From: Populus alba | Taxonomy: Eukaryota; Streptophyta; Magnoliopsida; Malpighiales; Salicaceae | Direction: 5' to 3' | NCBI RefSeq assembly: GCF_005239225.2 | Contig: NC_133295.1 | Span: forward strand, 8,742,001-8,806,000 | DNA: 64,000 nucleotides | In this document: in pieces, positions 27,701 to 37,810 of the stretch | Position numbering within the stretch: position 1 is the first letter of the stretch | Layout: each line of letters opens with the position of its first letter | Program-made: the position numbers and the translations under genes | The notes under the pieces: generated by a model | The model's database searches: none | What the model saw: only the letters and a program-made list of their open reading frames with translations | Told to the model about the DNA's origin: nothing

Positions 27701-30700
27701 GAGTCACTAGTGACCTGGTGCAATGAGTCTTTTTAATCAGACCAAACAGATGGAGAATGAAAAAAAAGACTTCATTTTTGTAGAAATTTTATTAGTTCCT
27801 AAGTATCTTATAATCAAGGAACTTGAGTTTACTTCCTATTAAGGTAGCTCAAGTTAGGAGCTTATTTAATTTCGTATCTTAGTTGTAGTTGAATTTCTTT
27901 TCAATTTAGGAATTCCTATCCCAATTTGGTTTTTGGGTTTTGTGTCTGCAAAATTGTTGTCTTAAGCTTCCTAAACTCAGATTGCCATTGATGATTAATA
28001 ATTGACAGTTAGAGGTTGATTCCTCCTAATTGTTATGGTTTAACAATTGAGAATTGATTTCTGAGTGTTGGGAATCTTTCTGCCAAAGATGACTATTATT
28101 CTAGCCTTTACCTTACCCCTTTCTTTCTCTTCTAAGTTTCCATTCCTGTCATCCATCATCAATCATATGGCAAATTGGCAGTATTATTAGCATCTTATGC
28201 ACATGGCAATAACGTTGGTTTCTCTATTGTAGTGCTTTTTGATAGCACCTTACCCCTTATGCACATGGCAGTATTATTAGCCTCTTATGCATATGGCAAT
28301 CATGTTATGCACCTTACCCCCCTTTCTTTCTCTTGTAAGTTTCCATTCCTGTCATCCATCATCAATTATATGGAAAATTGGCAGTATTATTAGAATCTTA
28401 TGCACAAGATAATGGTGTTAGTTTCTCTGTTGTAGTGCTTTTCGATAGCACTCCAAGAATTACCTGAAAACCTTTTCCTTCATAAGTGCGGACAACTCTG
28501 ACAGCACAGTAAGTTTTCGCAAAATCATACTTGTTCTGCCCCAGCAAACCAGGCCTGTATAAGAGCAAGCATTGTCAAGAAACATTATCTGCCCTAGTTA
28601 AAACTTGAGGAAAGCAAACTAAAAGTGTAAAATATAGAGATGTGAAATTACCATAACATGTTTATCTGATGAAAAATGTCAAATGGCCTATGATCACCTA
28701 GGAATATACACAATAGCATATGAGAAAGCACTAAGGAAGACAGAGGCATAATTAAAAAAATGAATTAAGTAACATTATTCAATTAAAACATATTATTAAA
28801 ATCAATTTAATCAATTTAAAATCATTTTGCTTCCAATGTGCATGTTACAACCTGGACAGAGAAGGTGTCCCAGACAGAAGAACTATGCGCTTGACCTTTT
28901 CTGCCACATCTAGAACTGCTTTTATCTGTTAACAGAAAGGATAACATAGATGTCTAAATGCCAATTAGTCTATGCCAAGCACAGTGCCCACTCAGCAGCA
29001 TTAATTCTAATAGTATGTATTCCAAACTAGTTCTTGGGAAGTGCACACATTTATGGGACATAGAGAAACGACGACCACAAACAAAGATTCACTCTGACCA
29101 TAAATAAATAAGAATCTGTACCTCATTTGCCTCTGACTTATTTTTTGAACAACGAACATGGTGAGATTCATCCACTATCATGAGAGCCCATTCTTGCTCA
29201 AGCATGGTCTTCCGCAAGTGATGAAGCATTGTGTAAGAGATAACCACAACTTTTGGGCATCTTGTTAGATGCATAGGATTATTGCGATGACCAAAAACTG
29301 GATTAAAAAATTAAGTCACATGGACAACAATGAATTCATGATACAACAAAAAAAAATGTGAAATTCAGACTTCAAAAATCTCAAAGAAACCAGAGAACAA
29401 GATGTTGCCTGGATGATTTTTTTAAAAGCTCCAATCTACAGTAAAAATAAAATTCAAAGTTTAAAGGTTTGTGAGAAGCTGAAGCCTTGATGATATATTA
29501 ACTCTAACCTACATAACTATAAACATAAGCAATAACTCAAAAAAGACCTCCATCAAAGAAAATATTTATTTGCAATCTATAAATATTTGAGAGTGCATGC
29601 AGTCTAATTTGCACTTGTATTTGTATGAACACCTTTCTTCATTATTTCCATTTGAAAAGAGAAACAGAAAACCTCATTATGTAGCTATAGCCTACACATA
29701 TACAGATAGATGAATACAATTCAAGTTCTACCTCGTGTTTAAGAGACCAATAAGCAAACAGGAATAGATTCATTCAAGACAACTTGTACTCTAGCAGTAT
29801 AGTAACAGATACAGCTGATCAACAACCAACAGAAAAAACAGGGCAAAGATGAGAAACTTTTTTTGACAATAAATGTATCCTATAAGAATTCACAAAGTCT
29901 ACATGGACACGCACACACGTACACACATGTATAGTTTAAAAACTAAAGAAGATTTCACATCTTATTTTTTGGCCATCTCTTGGCAACAATGAAAGATTGA
30001 AAGGAAGACATAGCACAAAGTGAGAAACTCTTACCAAGGTGGATCTCAGAGGGTAAACAAAAGGGCATCCATCGCTCTAACTCTTCTGCCCAAGAAAACC
30101 GCAAAATAGCTGGGCAAACAACAAGGATGGGGCCTTCATTTATGAAACAGCCAGCAATAGCAATTGCCTAAAACCAAATAGAATATATTAAGCAGATATA
30201 TACTTATGGTGATACCATCTTATAAGATCATTTCTAGAATGTATTTTAGGCACAAACTATCTTCGATATACAGATATTGATTAATAGGCCTTCTTGATTT
30301 CACACACATCATTCATCAAACTAAAAAGAAGAATCTGGCATACATTATGCATTAAAATTTCCTAAAGAGCCTAGACAGAGTCAGTTTCAATAAAAAAAGA
30401 TGCCAAAATTTGACACCAATGAGCATTTACACTGGGATTATACATAATTCCAATATTAAAGTCTTGAATAACCAAAACCACACAAAAATATATCTTAAGT
30501 TAGGAACTGCTGAGATAATTGCATAGAAAATGATTACCTGAAGTGTTTTACCAAGGCCCATTTCATCCGCAATAAGACACCGACCACCCCTTCTCAAACC
30601 AAATCTTAAGCCATCAAGTTGGAAAGGTAAGAGTGCATCCAAGAGCTTTCTCGGCAGCATCCGAATGAATTCATCCACCTTTTCATCAGTGAAATGTTCA

Positions 30701-31514
30701 GGCCTGCAGGGTTCCCATCGACCAGCATCGAAAGACTTTGAAAGTCTTTGGATAATATTAAGTGTGGTGAAAGGGATCTTTTCGATTTCGATTCCCTTGC
30801 AATTCTTTAAACACGTCAAAACTACATCATAGTCTCTGATATTATACACACAGGCCCTTCCACCTCCATTAATTTGTGTATAACGAGATTCCATTGCCTA
30901 CACACATAACCAGATTACAGTAAATATTAAGCTGGAGATGATGATGATGATGATGATGATGACGACGACGACGATAAAACATAATTTTATATTCAAGATC
31001 ATACCTTTACTATAATGTCTAAAACAACAATTAAACTAAATTCAGATCGTATCTTTATTACAATGTCTAGAACAATAATTAAACTCAATTAAAATTGAAT
31101 CTTTATTTTTTGATGATTTAAAAAAAAATAAAGAATGAAAACCCATTTACATTGGATAAGCGAGATTTTAAAGTATTTAAACATTTTTCTTCCCCGGGAT
31201 AGGGGAACCCCTTCACAGCCTCTGGGGTGATAGAGAAGGAGTCAGGAGAGCAAATTTCGAGGCGGACCCGGAAAGTTTGGGGCAAATGGGTATCTAAATC
31301 CGGGTTGACCCGGTTAAAAAAGAGGCGGGTTTGTGGTGGTTTTACTGGAGGACGGTTTGGGAGAGAGCTTTCGGCACTTGAAAAGTCTCCATGGGTTTTG
31401 CGGCGGCGGCGGCGGCGGCTGTTGCTGCTGATTGATGATGTATGCTTTTCTCTTTTCTAAGGCTGCTAATCTGTTGGCTTCAGCTCTCTGTCTTTGCTCC
31501 TCTGTGATTTGCAT
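15779..31514 (-). CDS. ZRANB3-like SNF2 annealing helicase with C-terminal HNH endonuclease, 24 coding exons, one frameshift in exon 1
   Basis: Exons (descending): 31514-31151, 30897-30538, 30167-30035, 29297-29122, 28925-28852, 28687-28652, 28554-28464, 27654-27595, 26203-26017, 25212-25016, 24071-23970, 22891-22781, 21316-21251, 21166-21068, 20323-20147, 20017-19868, 19771-19664, 19415-19101, 19004-18817, 18594-18492, 18252-18107, 17438-17359, 16812-16646, 15907-15779. They sum to 3619 bases, one more than a multiple of three; the extra base is in the T6 run at 31,316-31,321. Without it the product would be 1,205 residues. SNF2 motifs seen: DEMGLGKTLQ (I, exon 2), DESHH (II, exon 4), LLSGTPSLSR (III, exon 5), GITAGGVGLDFSSAQN (V, exon 12), AEDRAHRRGQ (VI, exon 13). 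Cys pairs CKLCQMPC and CTICQLDC precede the HNH: WHADHIVP, then CVACH (exons 22-23). Human ZRANB3 rewinds DNA, remodels stalled forks with PCNA and cuts fork DNA; a nuclear replication-stress role is inferred. Intron 11 is GC-AG. Confidence 0.9.
22781..24071 (-). other. GC-AG intron (intron 11) of the ZRANB3-like gene with its flanking exons
   Basis: On the minus strand exon 11 ends ...SFQSSNK at 23,970 and is followed by 'gcatgt', not GT. The next exon starts at 22,891 after 'ttttccag' with VKVAIIGITAGG. The join is in phase and restores a continuous SNF2 motif V region. No GT donor near the end of exon 11 gives an equally good join. GC-AG introns are a known minor class in plants. Confidence 0.75.
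23410..23788 (-). repeat. Dispersed repeat copy B, in intron 11 of the ZRANB3-like gene
   Basis: The reverse complement matches copy A at 5258-5769 with the same ordered landmarks ('gatgcaggac', 'aatctgactttta', 'ggttctaggagtcacacc', 'aatattgaaagactacat', 'aataaaatactaaac'). Relative to its host gene it lies in the sense direction, as copy A does in its host. Confidence 0.7.
28110..28452. repeat. Imperfect direct duplication, units of about 140 bases plus a partial middle unit
   Basis: Units 28,110-28,248 and 28,311-28,452 both run from 'accttacccc' through 'ccattcctgtcatccatcat' and 'ttggcagtattattag' to 'gatagcac'. A truncated unit (28,247-28,310) lies between them. The array sits in intron 7 of the ZRANB3-like gene and stops about 11 bases from the exon 7 splice donor. 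Confidence 0.8.
30937..30974. repeat. (GAT)n(GAC)n microsatellite
   Basis: GAT triplets switch to GAC triplets. The run lies in intron 1 of the ZRANB3-like gene, about 40 bases upstream of the exon 2 acceptor in gene orientation. Confidence 0.9.
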
Positions 31515-31971
31515 TTTTGCATTTTCTTGGTGGATTCTTTTTAGGGTTTTCCAGGGAGGAGAGTGTTGCAAGGAAGGGGCTGATAAGTGGGTTTTTCGGG
31601 GGGGAAGGGGGGAAATTCAAGTTAGGAGTATCAAGAAGACAATATGCATTGCAATTACAAGCCAATGCTGTGCGTTTTATTTTACTTGTTTAGTAGCTGA
31701 TAGAGCCACGTGTGTGAGGAGAAAAATGCTAGAATATGCTATATATATTGACAGAATGCATGCAGAATTAATGATAAACATATCCATTATTTTTGAAGAT
31801 TCCCATTCCTCACCCTTGTCTTTGTTTCCTTCCATTTATATCTCCTTCTCCGTCCCTCTGCAGCACCCAACTTCTACCCTTCCATTTTTATCGTATTCCT
31901 CTTCGTTTCATTCATCATCTGCCATCTTAAAAATAGGTAACCACCCGTTGCTCCAAGTTCATTGCCCCAAA
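31515..31971. other. Upstream region of the ZRANB3-like gene and possible remnant of a 5' LTR
   Basis: This stretch separates the ATG at 31,514 (minus strand) from the primer-binding-like site at 31,972 (plus strand). It must hold the 5' UTR and core promoter of the ZRANB3-like gene. If the relic at 31,972 was a full LTR element, its 5' LTR would also end here, but I could not find its start. The minus-strand frame extends 19 codons upstream of 31,514 (to a Met at 31,571); I prefer 31,514 because MQITEEQRQRAEANRLAALE is the family-like N-terminus. Confidence 0.4.
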
Positions 31972-31984
31972 TGGTATTAGAGCA
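31972..31984 (+). other. Retrotransposon primer-binding site, initiator-Met tRNA type
   Basis: 'tggtattagagca' differs by one base from the usual plant LTR-retrotransposon site TGGTATCAGAGC, complementary to the 3' end of initiator methionine tRNA. Gag-like coding sequence begins about 20 bases downstream, as expected. Confidence 0.65.
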
Positions 31985-31989
31985 GCATC

Positions 31990-33690
31990 TTTAGACTCAA
32001 AAATGCCACCTGAGATGAGATTCCAAGAAACCAGGAAGGTGATTGAAGTTGCCAATCCAAAACAGACTCAGGCATCTGATCAAATTCAACACCAACTTAA
32101 TGATAGCAGGGCTCATACCAATGTATGCTTTAGAGAGCTTAAGGAAGCTATTGATGACCTTGTTTTTTATATAGACTTAACATTGCAAAAAACTCAGCTC
32201 TTTACTGGTGAGTCCAGTTTACCCAAGACACTTCAATACCCCGCTATAAGGGACTTTTCAGCCAAGTTCAATTAGGTCAGTGAAGGTATGCCCTTTTATT
32301 ATCAACTATGTAGACCAAAATAAGAGTTCTCTGTTTTTGGGGGAGAAGATATCCTTAAATGAATTTATAAATGTAACTAGTACTTTAATGTTGAGAAGAT
32401 TGTTGAACATGACAAGCTCAAACTGGCCTCCTATTATCTAGATGGAATGGCTTTGTGTTAGCATTAAAATTTTATGAGAAGCTTGGGAAGGCAGGTTGTG
32501 TCGTGGCCAGAGTATGTAAAGGCCTTGTGTTGCAGGTTTAGGGGGGACCCTTTAGAAGAACTTATTAAACTAAAGTGGAAAAATGACTTAGAAACCTACA
32601 TCAAGGACTTCCACCCCTCTCAGGTTTGAGGGGAGTGGGGGACCTCTGAAATAGATCTGAAATTTCTAAGAAAAATGCTTTAGTGTTTTTTGTAGGAAGG
32701 TTGGATGTAAAGGTCAAGACTTTGATTTAGATGTTTGAACCAAAATTCTTAAAACAAGCCTACAACTTAGCTAGGTTGCATTATAACACCCTTACTCATG
32801 ACGTTATAATTCTAATCCTAACAAACAAACCTATCATCCAATCACATATGCCCACCAAAACAAGACCTCTACCCCTCTCATCTATAATAAAAGCATATCA
32901 GGACCTCCTAATAACAGTTATAAACCACTCCACATTGATATCTTACCAACCCCTCCACCTTGTAACCCCAACAATGGTAATAAAAAATCGTTGAACCTAT
33001 CAGAAACATGGATTTGGATGAGAGAAGAGCCAAGGCCTTTTTGTTTTTGGTATGATGAAAAATTCATACCTAAGCACAAGTGTTAAAACAAGAAGCTTTG
33101 CTCCTTGTGTGTTCTGGGAGCATAGTGAGGAAGATAGAGTAACCAAATTAGACCATGACACTTACAACCCACACATATCTCTTAATGTCTTAGAAGGAGT
33201 GGTTGGCCTAAATACTCTTAGAGTCATTGGCATAATAGAGAAACAACCATTGTTTATCCTTATGAACTTTGAAAGCACACACAACTTCATCAGCAACCAA
33301 GTAGTAGACATGTTGCGTTGTAAAATCACCAATATTAAAGCTTTAACTATGCAAGTAGCTGATGGTGGAACCATGACTTGCACTTCAGTGTGCAACAACT
33401 TCTAATGGTTAATTCATGGAGTTAACTTTACTACTGATGTTTTTACCTTAGACCTCAAAATTTATGATATGATCTTGGGAATTCAATGGCAAGCTAAATT
33501 GAAAACCATTGTCTACAATTACAAAAATAGGTGGATGGCATTTATGTGGCAAGGCCAAGAAGTCTTTATCAAAAGGGATGAACCAATATCAATAAAGATT
33601 GTTAGATTTGAGTAAATCAATGGCTTGTTATGCAACACTAAATTAGTTTCTAAAATTAATTTGTGCAGCCTACATCTTATTAAGGATCAA
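31990..33690 (+). pseudogene. Decayed Ty3/gypsy gag-protease relic
   Basis: The start is a 90-codon open frame (32,003-32,275). Across several frames interrupted by stops I can read gag-like text (IVEHDKLKLASYYLDGMAL near 32,400; LETYIKDF near 32,590), then a broken zinc knuckle near 33,035-33,085 in which the second Cys reads Tyr and a stop follows the last Cys. A protease-like segment follows at 33,052-33,405: the usual catalytic D-S-G before STHNFIS reads N-F-E. Next comes DMILGIQW (about 33,470), typical downstream of gypsy proteases. No reverse transcriptase or integrase is visible; the element is truncated near 33,690. It cannot make an active product. Confidence 0.75.
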
Positions 33691-33850
33691 AATCATCAAG
33701 GGATTCAAAACGACAGATCCGTACGATGACGTGATCGGTTCATAGTTAAAATTGCTGACAGAATCACCAAGAGATTCAAAACGACAGATCCATACGATGA
33801 CGTGTTACTTTTGCCGTCAAAATAGCCGACGGACTCACCAACAGAATACT
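33691..33850. repeat. 71-base tandem repeat, two full units plus a partial
   Basis: Units start at 33,691, 33,762 and 33,833, each beginning 'aatca(t/c)caag' or similar, with 'attcaaaacgacagatcc' and 'acgatgacgtg' shared by the first two. The 'gccgacggactcaccaac' phrasing resembles subterminal repeats of plant CACTA elements, which is a weak comparison. The array abuts the truncated end of the gypsy relic. Confidence 0.75.
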
Positions 33851-34944
33851 TCCATTGATGAAACAATCGAAAAACGTTAATATATGCCCACTTTGCCGAC
33901 CCTCTCCTCCTCTATTTCTCCTTGTTCTTTCTCATCCCAACTCTCCCCATTTGCAAACAACCGGCCAAAAAAAAAAAATCTCCCTCATCTCAGCACAAGA
34001 AGTTATACTTTTTATCTGAACTTAAGAAAGAGTAACTTTATCTACAATAAAAACTCTTCAAATTGGAGAACATCCCCATACTTTTTTAGTAGAGGTTATA
34101 GAACTATTATAACCCACTATGATCCAATCACTCCTTTAATTATTTTTAATTATTTACTGATAGTGACTTGCCTTGAAAAATATCTTTTAAAGGATTTTGT
34201 GTTCTTCTCTTAGAAAAGGTGTAAAACCATGTCATACTTTTTTTTTTTTTATCTTCAAAAGAACTAGAAAGGCTATATTAATATTTAAATAGGTTAACAG
34301 TGGATTTTAACCTTTAAGTCTTAAGTATTTGTCAAAAACTGCTACATTCATCCATCTTTTCGAGTGCAACTGGCCTATATATAAGATATAGTAGGAAAAT
34401 ATATCTTTAACAAAATCATATAAGGGAAAGAAATATTCAAACTTAAACATGCATATAGGTGTTGTGATCTCAATATTTTTGGCTACTATCTTTAATGTTC
34501 TACTTAGTCTTTAACGGGAAAGTGAAGTCCTAGCATTATACCTTGCTCTTATATTAAGCATTAGTTGATTAATAGCATTATTAGTTACAATGCTCTTACA
34601 TGGGTCATGAGGTTGAGGTGGGTTAGGTGTAGTTGTAGAAGATAGATGCACCCTACGATAAGATCTAGCCCTCTAAAGTCATCTCAACCAAAGATTTTGC
34701 TTTTTTATCTAGCTAGACATCTTAAAAGCAAGTAGAAAAATTAAGAGAAAAGGAGTAAGGCTCCTCACCCATGTCTCTTCTAACAAAAGGTCCATCATAA
34801 AAATTTCAAAAAAAAGAAGAATGTGATGTTGAAGTGGAGAAGAAGAAATTATTTCTTATAACAATGATTCCACCAATAACTATTAAAGTGATTCTAACAT
34901 GCCCGCGTGAAACAATGATACATATACCAAGATTTATGAGATAA

Positions 34945-35180
34945 TTATCATCATCACAATGGACCAAGTTCTTTAGCATTGTCACATATATATTTATGTG
35001 AAAGATGTCTAGTGATTTATGACATGGATGCTGGCTTTAGTTCCCACCAATGAGATTCCTTAGACCATTGTCATCATCATGATGGACCAAGTTCTCTAGC
35101 CTTATCACGTACACAACCATATGAAAGATGTTTTGTGATTCCTAACATGGATGTAGATTTTAATTCTCACCAATATCAAT
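34945..35180. repeat. 123-base tandem duplication
   Basis: 'ggaccaagttct(t/c)tag' occurs at 34,961 and 35,084, followed in both by 'atcac / gtcac', 'atatgaaagatg', 'gtgatt', 'acatggatg' and 'caccaat'. The two units are clearly diverged. Confidence 0.75.
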
Positions 35181-35339
35181 CATAATATCATTAGTTTTTC
35201 TTGTAATTTCATGTTAAGTGTTTCTCCTCTATTGCATATGGCTTTATGATAAAATAATTGCTTAACAATATTGTGTTAAAAATTTACTTTAAGTGACAAT
35301 TGATGATAATAATATAAAATGGTGAACTTAGTTAGGCCT

Positions 35340-35461
35340 TGGGCCTTCGCCCAACCAAGCACCCATATTCGATTGGGCCTTGGCCCAATTGAGGTTCAAC
35401 ACTCGATTGGGCCACAACCTAACCATGGCTCAACACCCGGTTCAGCCGATGCCCAACCAAG
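35340..35461. repeat. 34-base GC-rich minisatellite, three units plus a partial
   Basis: Units start at 35,340, 35,374, 35,408 and 35,442. Each contains 'tgggcc..ggcccaa'-like inverted halves and ends 'ca(c/t)..c(g)at/ggt'. It is a short GC-rich patch in otherwise AT-rich DNA. Confidence 0.85.
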
Positions 35462-36426
35462 TTCTTCTTTTATCTTTTTTTATTTTTCTTCCTCTCGTTT
35501 TAATCACAAGCTACAAGTCTAGAATAGCTCTATTTAGAGATAGAACAAAAGAATATGATTGCCATCTCAGGGGCTAGAAGATTTTTTCTTGATATCTAGA
35601 TTTTTTTCATGTTTTTCTTTTTGGATATAAAATGCTAGATTTTAGCAAGAGAAAAGGGACTCTCTACGAAGACAAGATATAGAAAAAATATCAGACCTCT
35701 TTTTATTCACTTTCTTTTCATTATCATTACCTAAAAACCCTAAACTAATTTTGACATCATAGGTTTTTTTTTTTTTTTTTTGCAAAAAACAACTCCCATC
35801 CATACAACAATCATCCTTAAAAAGAGCTCAAATTCAGTGAAGTGAGTTTCAAGTGATGAAAAGTTTATTCCTGGAATGATTGGCATAAATGGAGTTCGAT
35901 CGGATCCATATTTTTCCAAGACTAAAAAATCCCAGAAGTTATCGGGGGAGTAGGTTACATGCATATCTTTTAATCATCCCATGATTTCAATTTTTTAGTA
36001 ACAATGCTCTCTTCAAAGTTTCAAAACAGAATGGAATTTTCTATTGTGCATGAGTTTTCTATTTTCTAAATAAATTAAAGTAGTAGTTTTATTTGATTGT
36101 TTGACGAAACAGTCAGCTGTGTTAATTCGCTTCTCAATCCAAGCGATGGATTCAGAAGCAAATTTTATAGAACATTTTCCGAGAAAAAAATGAAACAGTA
36201 CTCTACAATTAATATTCTTACACTATACAAATAAATATAAAAGCAAAACAGGATGTAATTAAGGGGAAAAATATGAAAACTTAAAAATAGAAAGGACAGG
36301 CCTTCCATTGCATCACAGTTTGCTCAACTAAATGGATAATTTTGCCTTTCCAAATTTCACACATGCTTGCGATTTCACTCTCGTCACCTCCATTTCACCT
36401 ATCGTGTTTTCCATGCATTAATACAT

Positions 36427-37764
36427 TTAACATGCGCAAAATGTTGACGAGGTTGTGGAATCCTGAAGAGAGATCACAGTTTCGAAAGCACCGACCAGAG
36501 CTTTCACCTTACTCTTCCTGTTCTCGACAAGCTTACATGCAGTCTCCTCAATCATGTTATTTAACAAACTCTGCACAATTTTCTTTTCTTGCACATCTTT
36601 GCGTCTCAAAACAATTTTCTCAGATTCCCTTTTTGCAATATTAGCTTCACCTTCACAAACTTCTTTTTTCTTAAGGTTGTTCTTGCCGGTATCAACCTCA
36701 CCCATCTGACGATCGTTAAGAGCTCTTCTCGTAAATTTGAGTCTTTTCGAAGTGCTATTTTCAGGATGAAGTTCAAACACCTTTACTGACCTAAAGCTCT
36801 CCTTTATGGCTGCGGAATTTTTGTCTGTAGTGCAAAATACTCCACCCTTCCTAGGCCTAGTCTTAGATGGAAGTTTGTTTGCACCTGTGTTCATAGAATC
36901 ACTTTCATGGTATTCACAGGAGGCACTGCTATGGGAAGACTTGAATAACGCCGAAGAAGATAAGGGTGTTCGACGGCTAACTCGAGTTGTTACATCCTTA
37001 ATATGTCTAATGAAATTCTTCTCAGTGGATGGAGGCAGCTGAGTAGCATGAATTCCTTTTCTAGTGCGCACCAAGATCTTCTCAGCAGGAGGTGCAGATA
37101 ACCCAGCTTTGAGAGTTCCATTTTGAGACAGTTTCATAGCTTTGTTCTCATAAGTGTCTATTTCTGCTTTTACAACTTTATTTTGGCCCTTCGGTTGAGA
37201 AACTCTTTTCACAGAATGTTTGGGAATCACAGAAACAACTTTCTTGACAGATGAAGAAAGAGTTGGTCGTACCAACACCTTCTTCTCACCAGCATCTTTT
37301 ATCTTGACAGGTAATGAAAGCTGTTCTGATAGTACAATTTTTTTCTTAGTTGTAGATGAAATGTTTCTTCCAATGACAACAGGAACACTGGAGTTGTGTC
37401 TTTTTGAACCAGGAGATGGAATACAAACAACAGAAAAAGTTCTTCGTCTTTCTGCTGAAGTCACTGTCTTCTTCGTCTCCCTGCCTTGCTTTTCTGGGAT
37501 CCTCTTTAATATGGGATTGCTTGTCTTTGTCTTTGTTTCTGAATCATTTTTTATTCCATATTTGCAATAATCATGGCATGAACCAGTTGAGGATGCGAGA
37601 TAGCGGGAAAGAATCCTCACTCTAGAGTAGGGGATAGTTATATCCCCAGCGGAGTACCTTCTTATATGAACACCTTCGGGCTTAGTGTTCTCATAAATTA
37701 CTGGAGTAGAAGAATAATTCTCGAGGGTCGGAAAGACAGAATCATTCTCTAGAAGTATTGACAT
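36427..37764 (-). CDS. Plant calmodulin-binding-domain protein
   Basis: A single coding exon gives 445 residues. The N-terminal region holds RRYSAGDITIP (residues 35-45) and YLASSTGSCHDYCKYG (about 55-70), which I recognise from plant calmodulin-binding-domain proteins. The middle is basic, Ser/Lys-rich and probably disordered. The C-terminus has a basic amphipathic stretch ending KSKVKALVGAFETVISLQ (about residues 415-435), the hallmark of the plant calmodulin-binding domain (CaM_binding family). Binding of Ca2+/calmodulin is inferred; no enzyme domain is visible and the cellular role is unknown. The start at 37,764 is preceded by a 5' UTR intron with a good acceptor ('ttttatttcag', exon start 37,811), and no upstream in-frame Met competes. 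Confidence 0.85.
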   Translation of the reverse strand: MSILLENDSVFPTLENYSSTPVIYENTKPEGVHIRRYSAGDITIPYSRVRILSRYLASSTGSCHDYCKYGIKNDSETKTKTSNPILKRIPEKQGRETKKTVTSAERRRTFSVVCIPSPGSKRHNSSVPVVIGRNISSTTKKKIVLSEQLSLPVKIKDAGEKKVLVRPTLSSSVKKVVSVIPKHSVKRVSQPKGQNKVVKAEIDTYENKAMKLSQNGTLKAGLSAPPAEKILVRTRKGIHATQLPPSTEKNFIRHIKDVTTRVSRRTPLSSSALFKSSHSSASCEYHESDSMNTGANKLPSKTRPRKGGVFCTTDKNSAAIKESFRSVKVFELHPENSTSKRLKFTRRALNDRQMGEVDTGKNNLKKKEVCEGEANIAKRESEKIVLRRKDVQEKKIVQSLLNNMIEETACKLVENRKSKVKALVGAFETVISLQDSTTSSTFCAC

Positions 37765-37810
37765 TGAATTCCTCTCTCTGATCGCATCAATACTGTTTTA
37801 AATCATTGCC

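Larger units (their letters stand above)
33851..36426. other. Gene-free repeat-bearing spacer
   Basis: Open frames here (for example 33,884-34,213) have no recognisable domain and biased composition. Two local tandem arrays are listed separately. The 3' UTR of the calmodulin-binding gene (minus strand) must lie at the right end. Confidence 0.5.

Noticed and set aside
33884..34213. 109-codon plus-strand frame
   Set aside because: It is Ser/Leu/Phe-rich, has no domain and lies in repeat-derived sequence.
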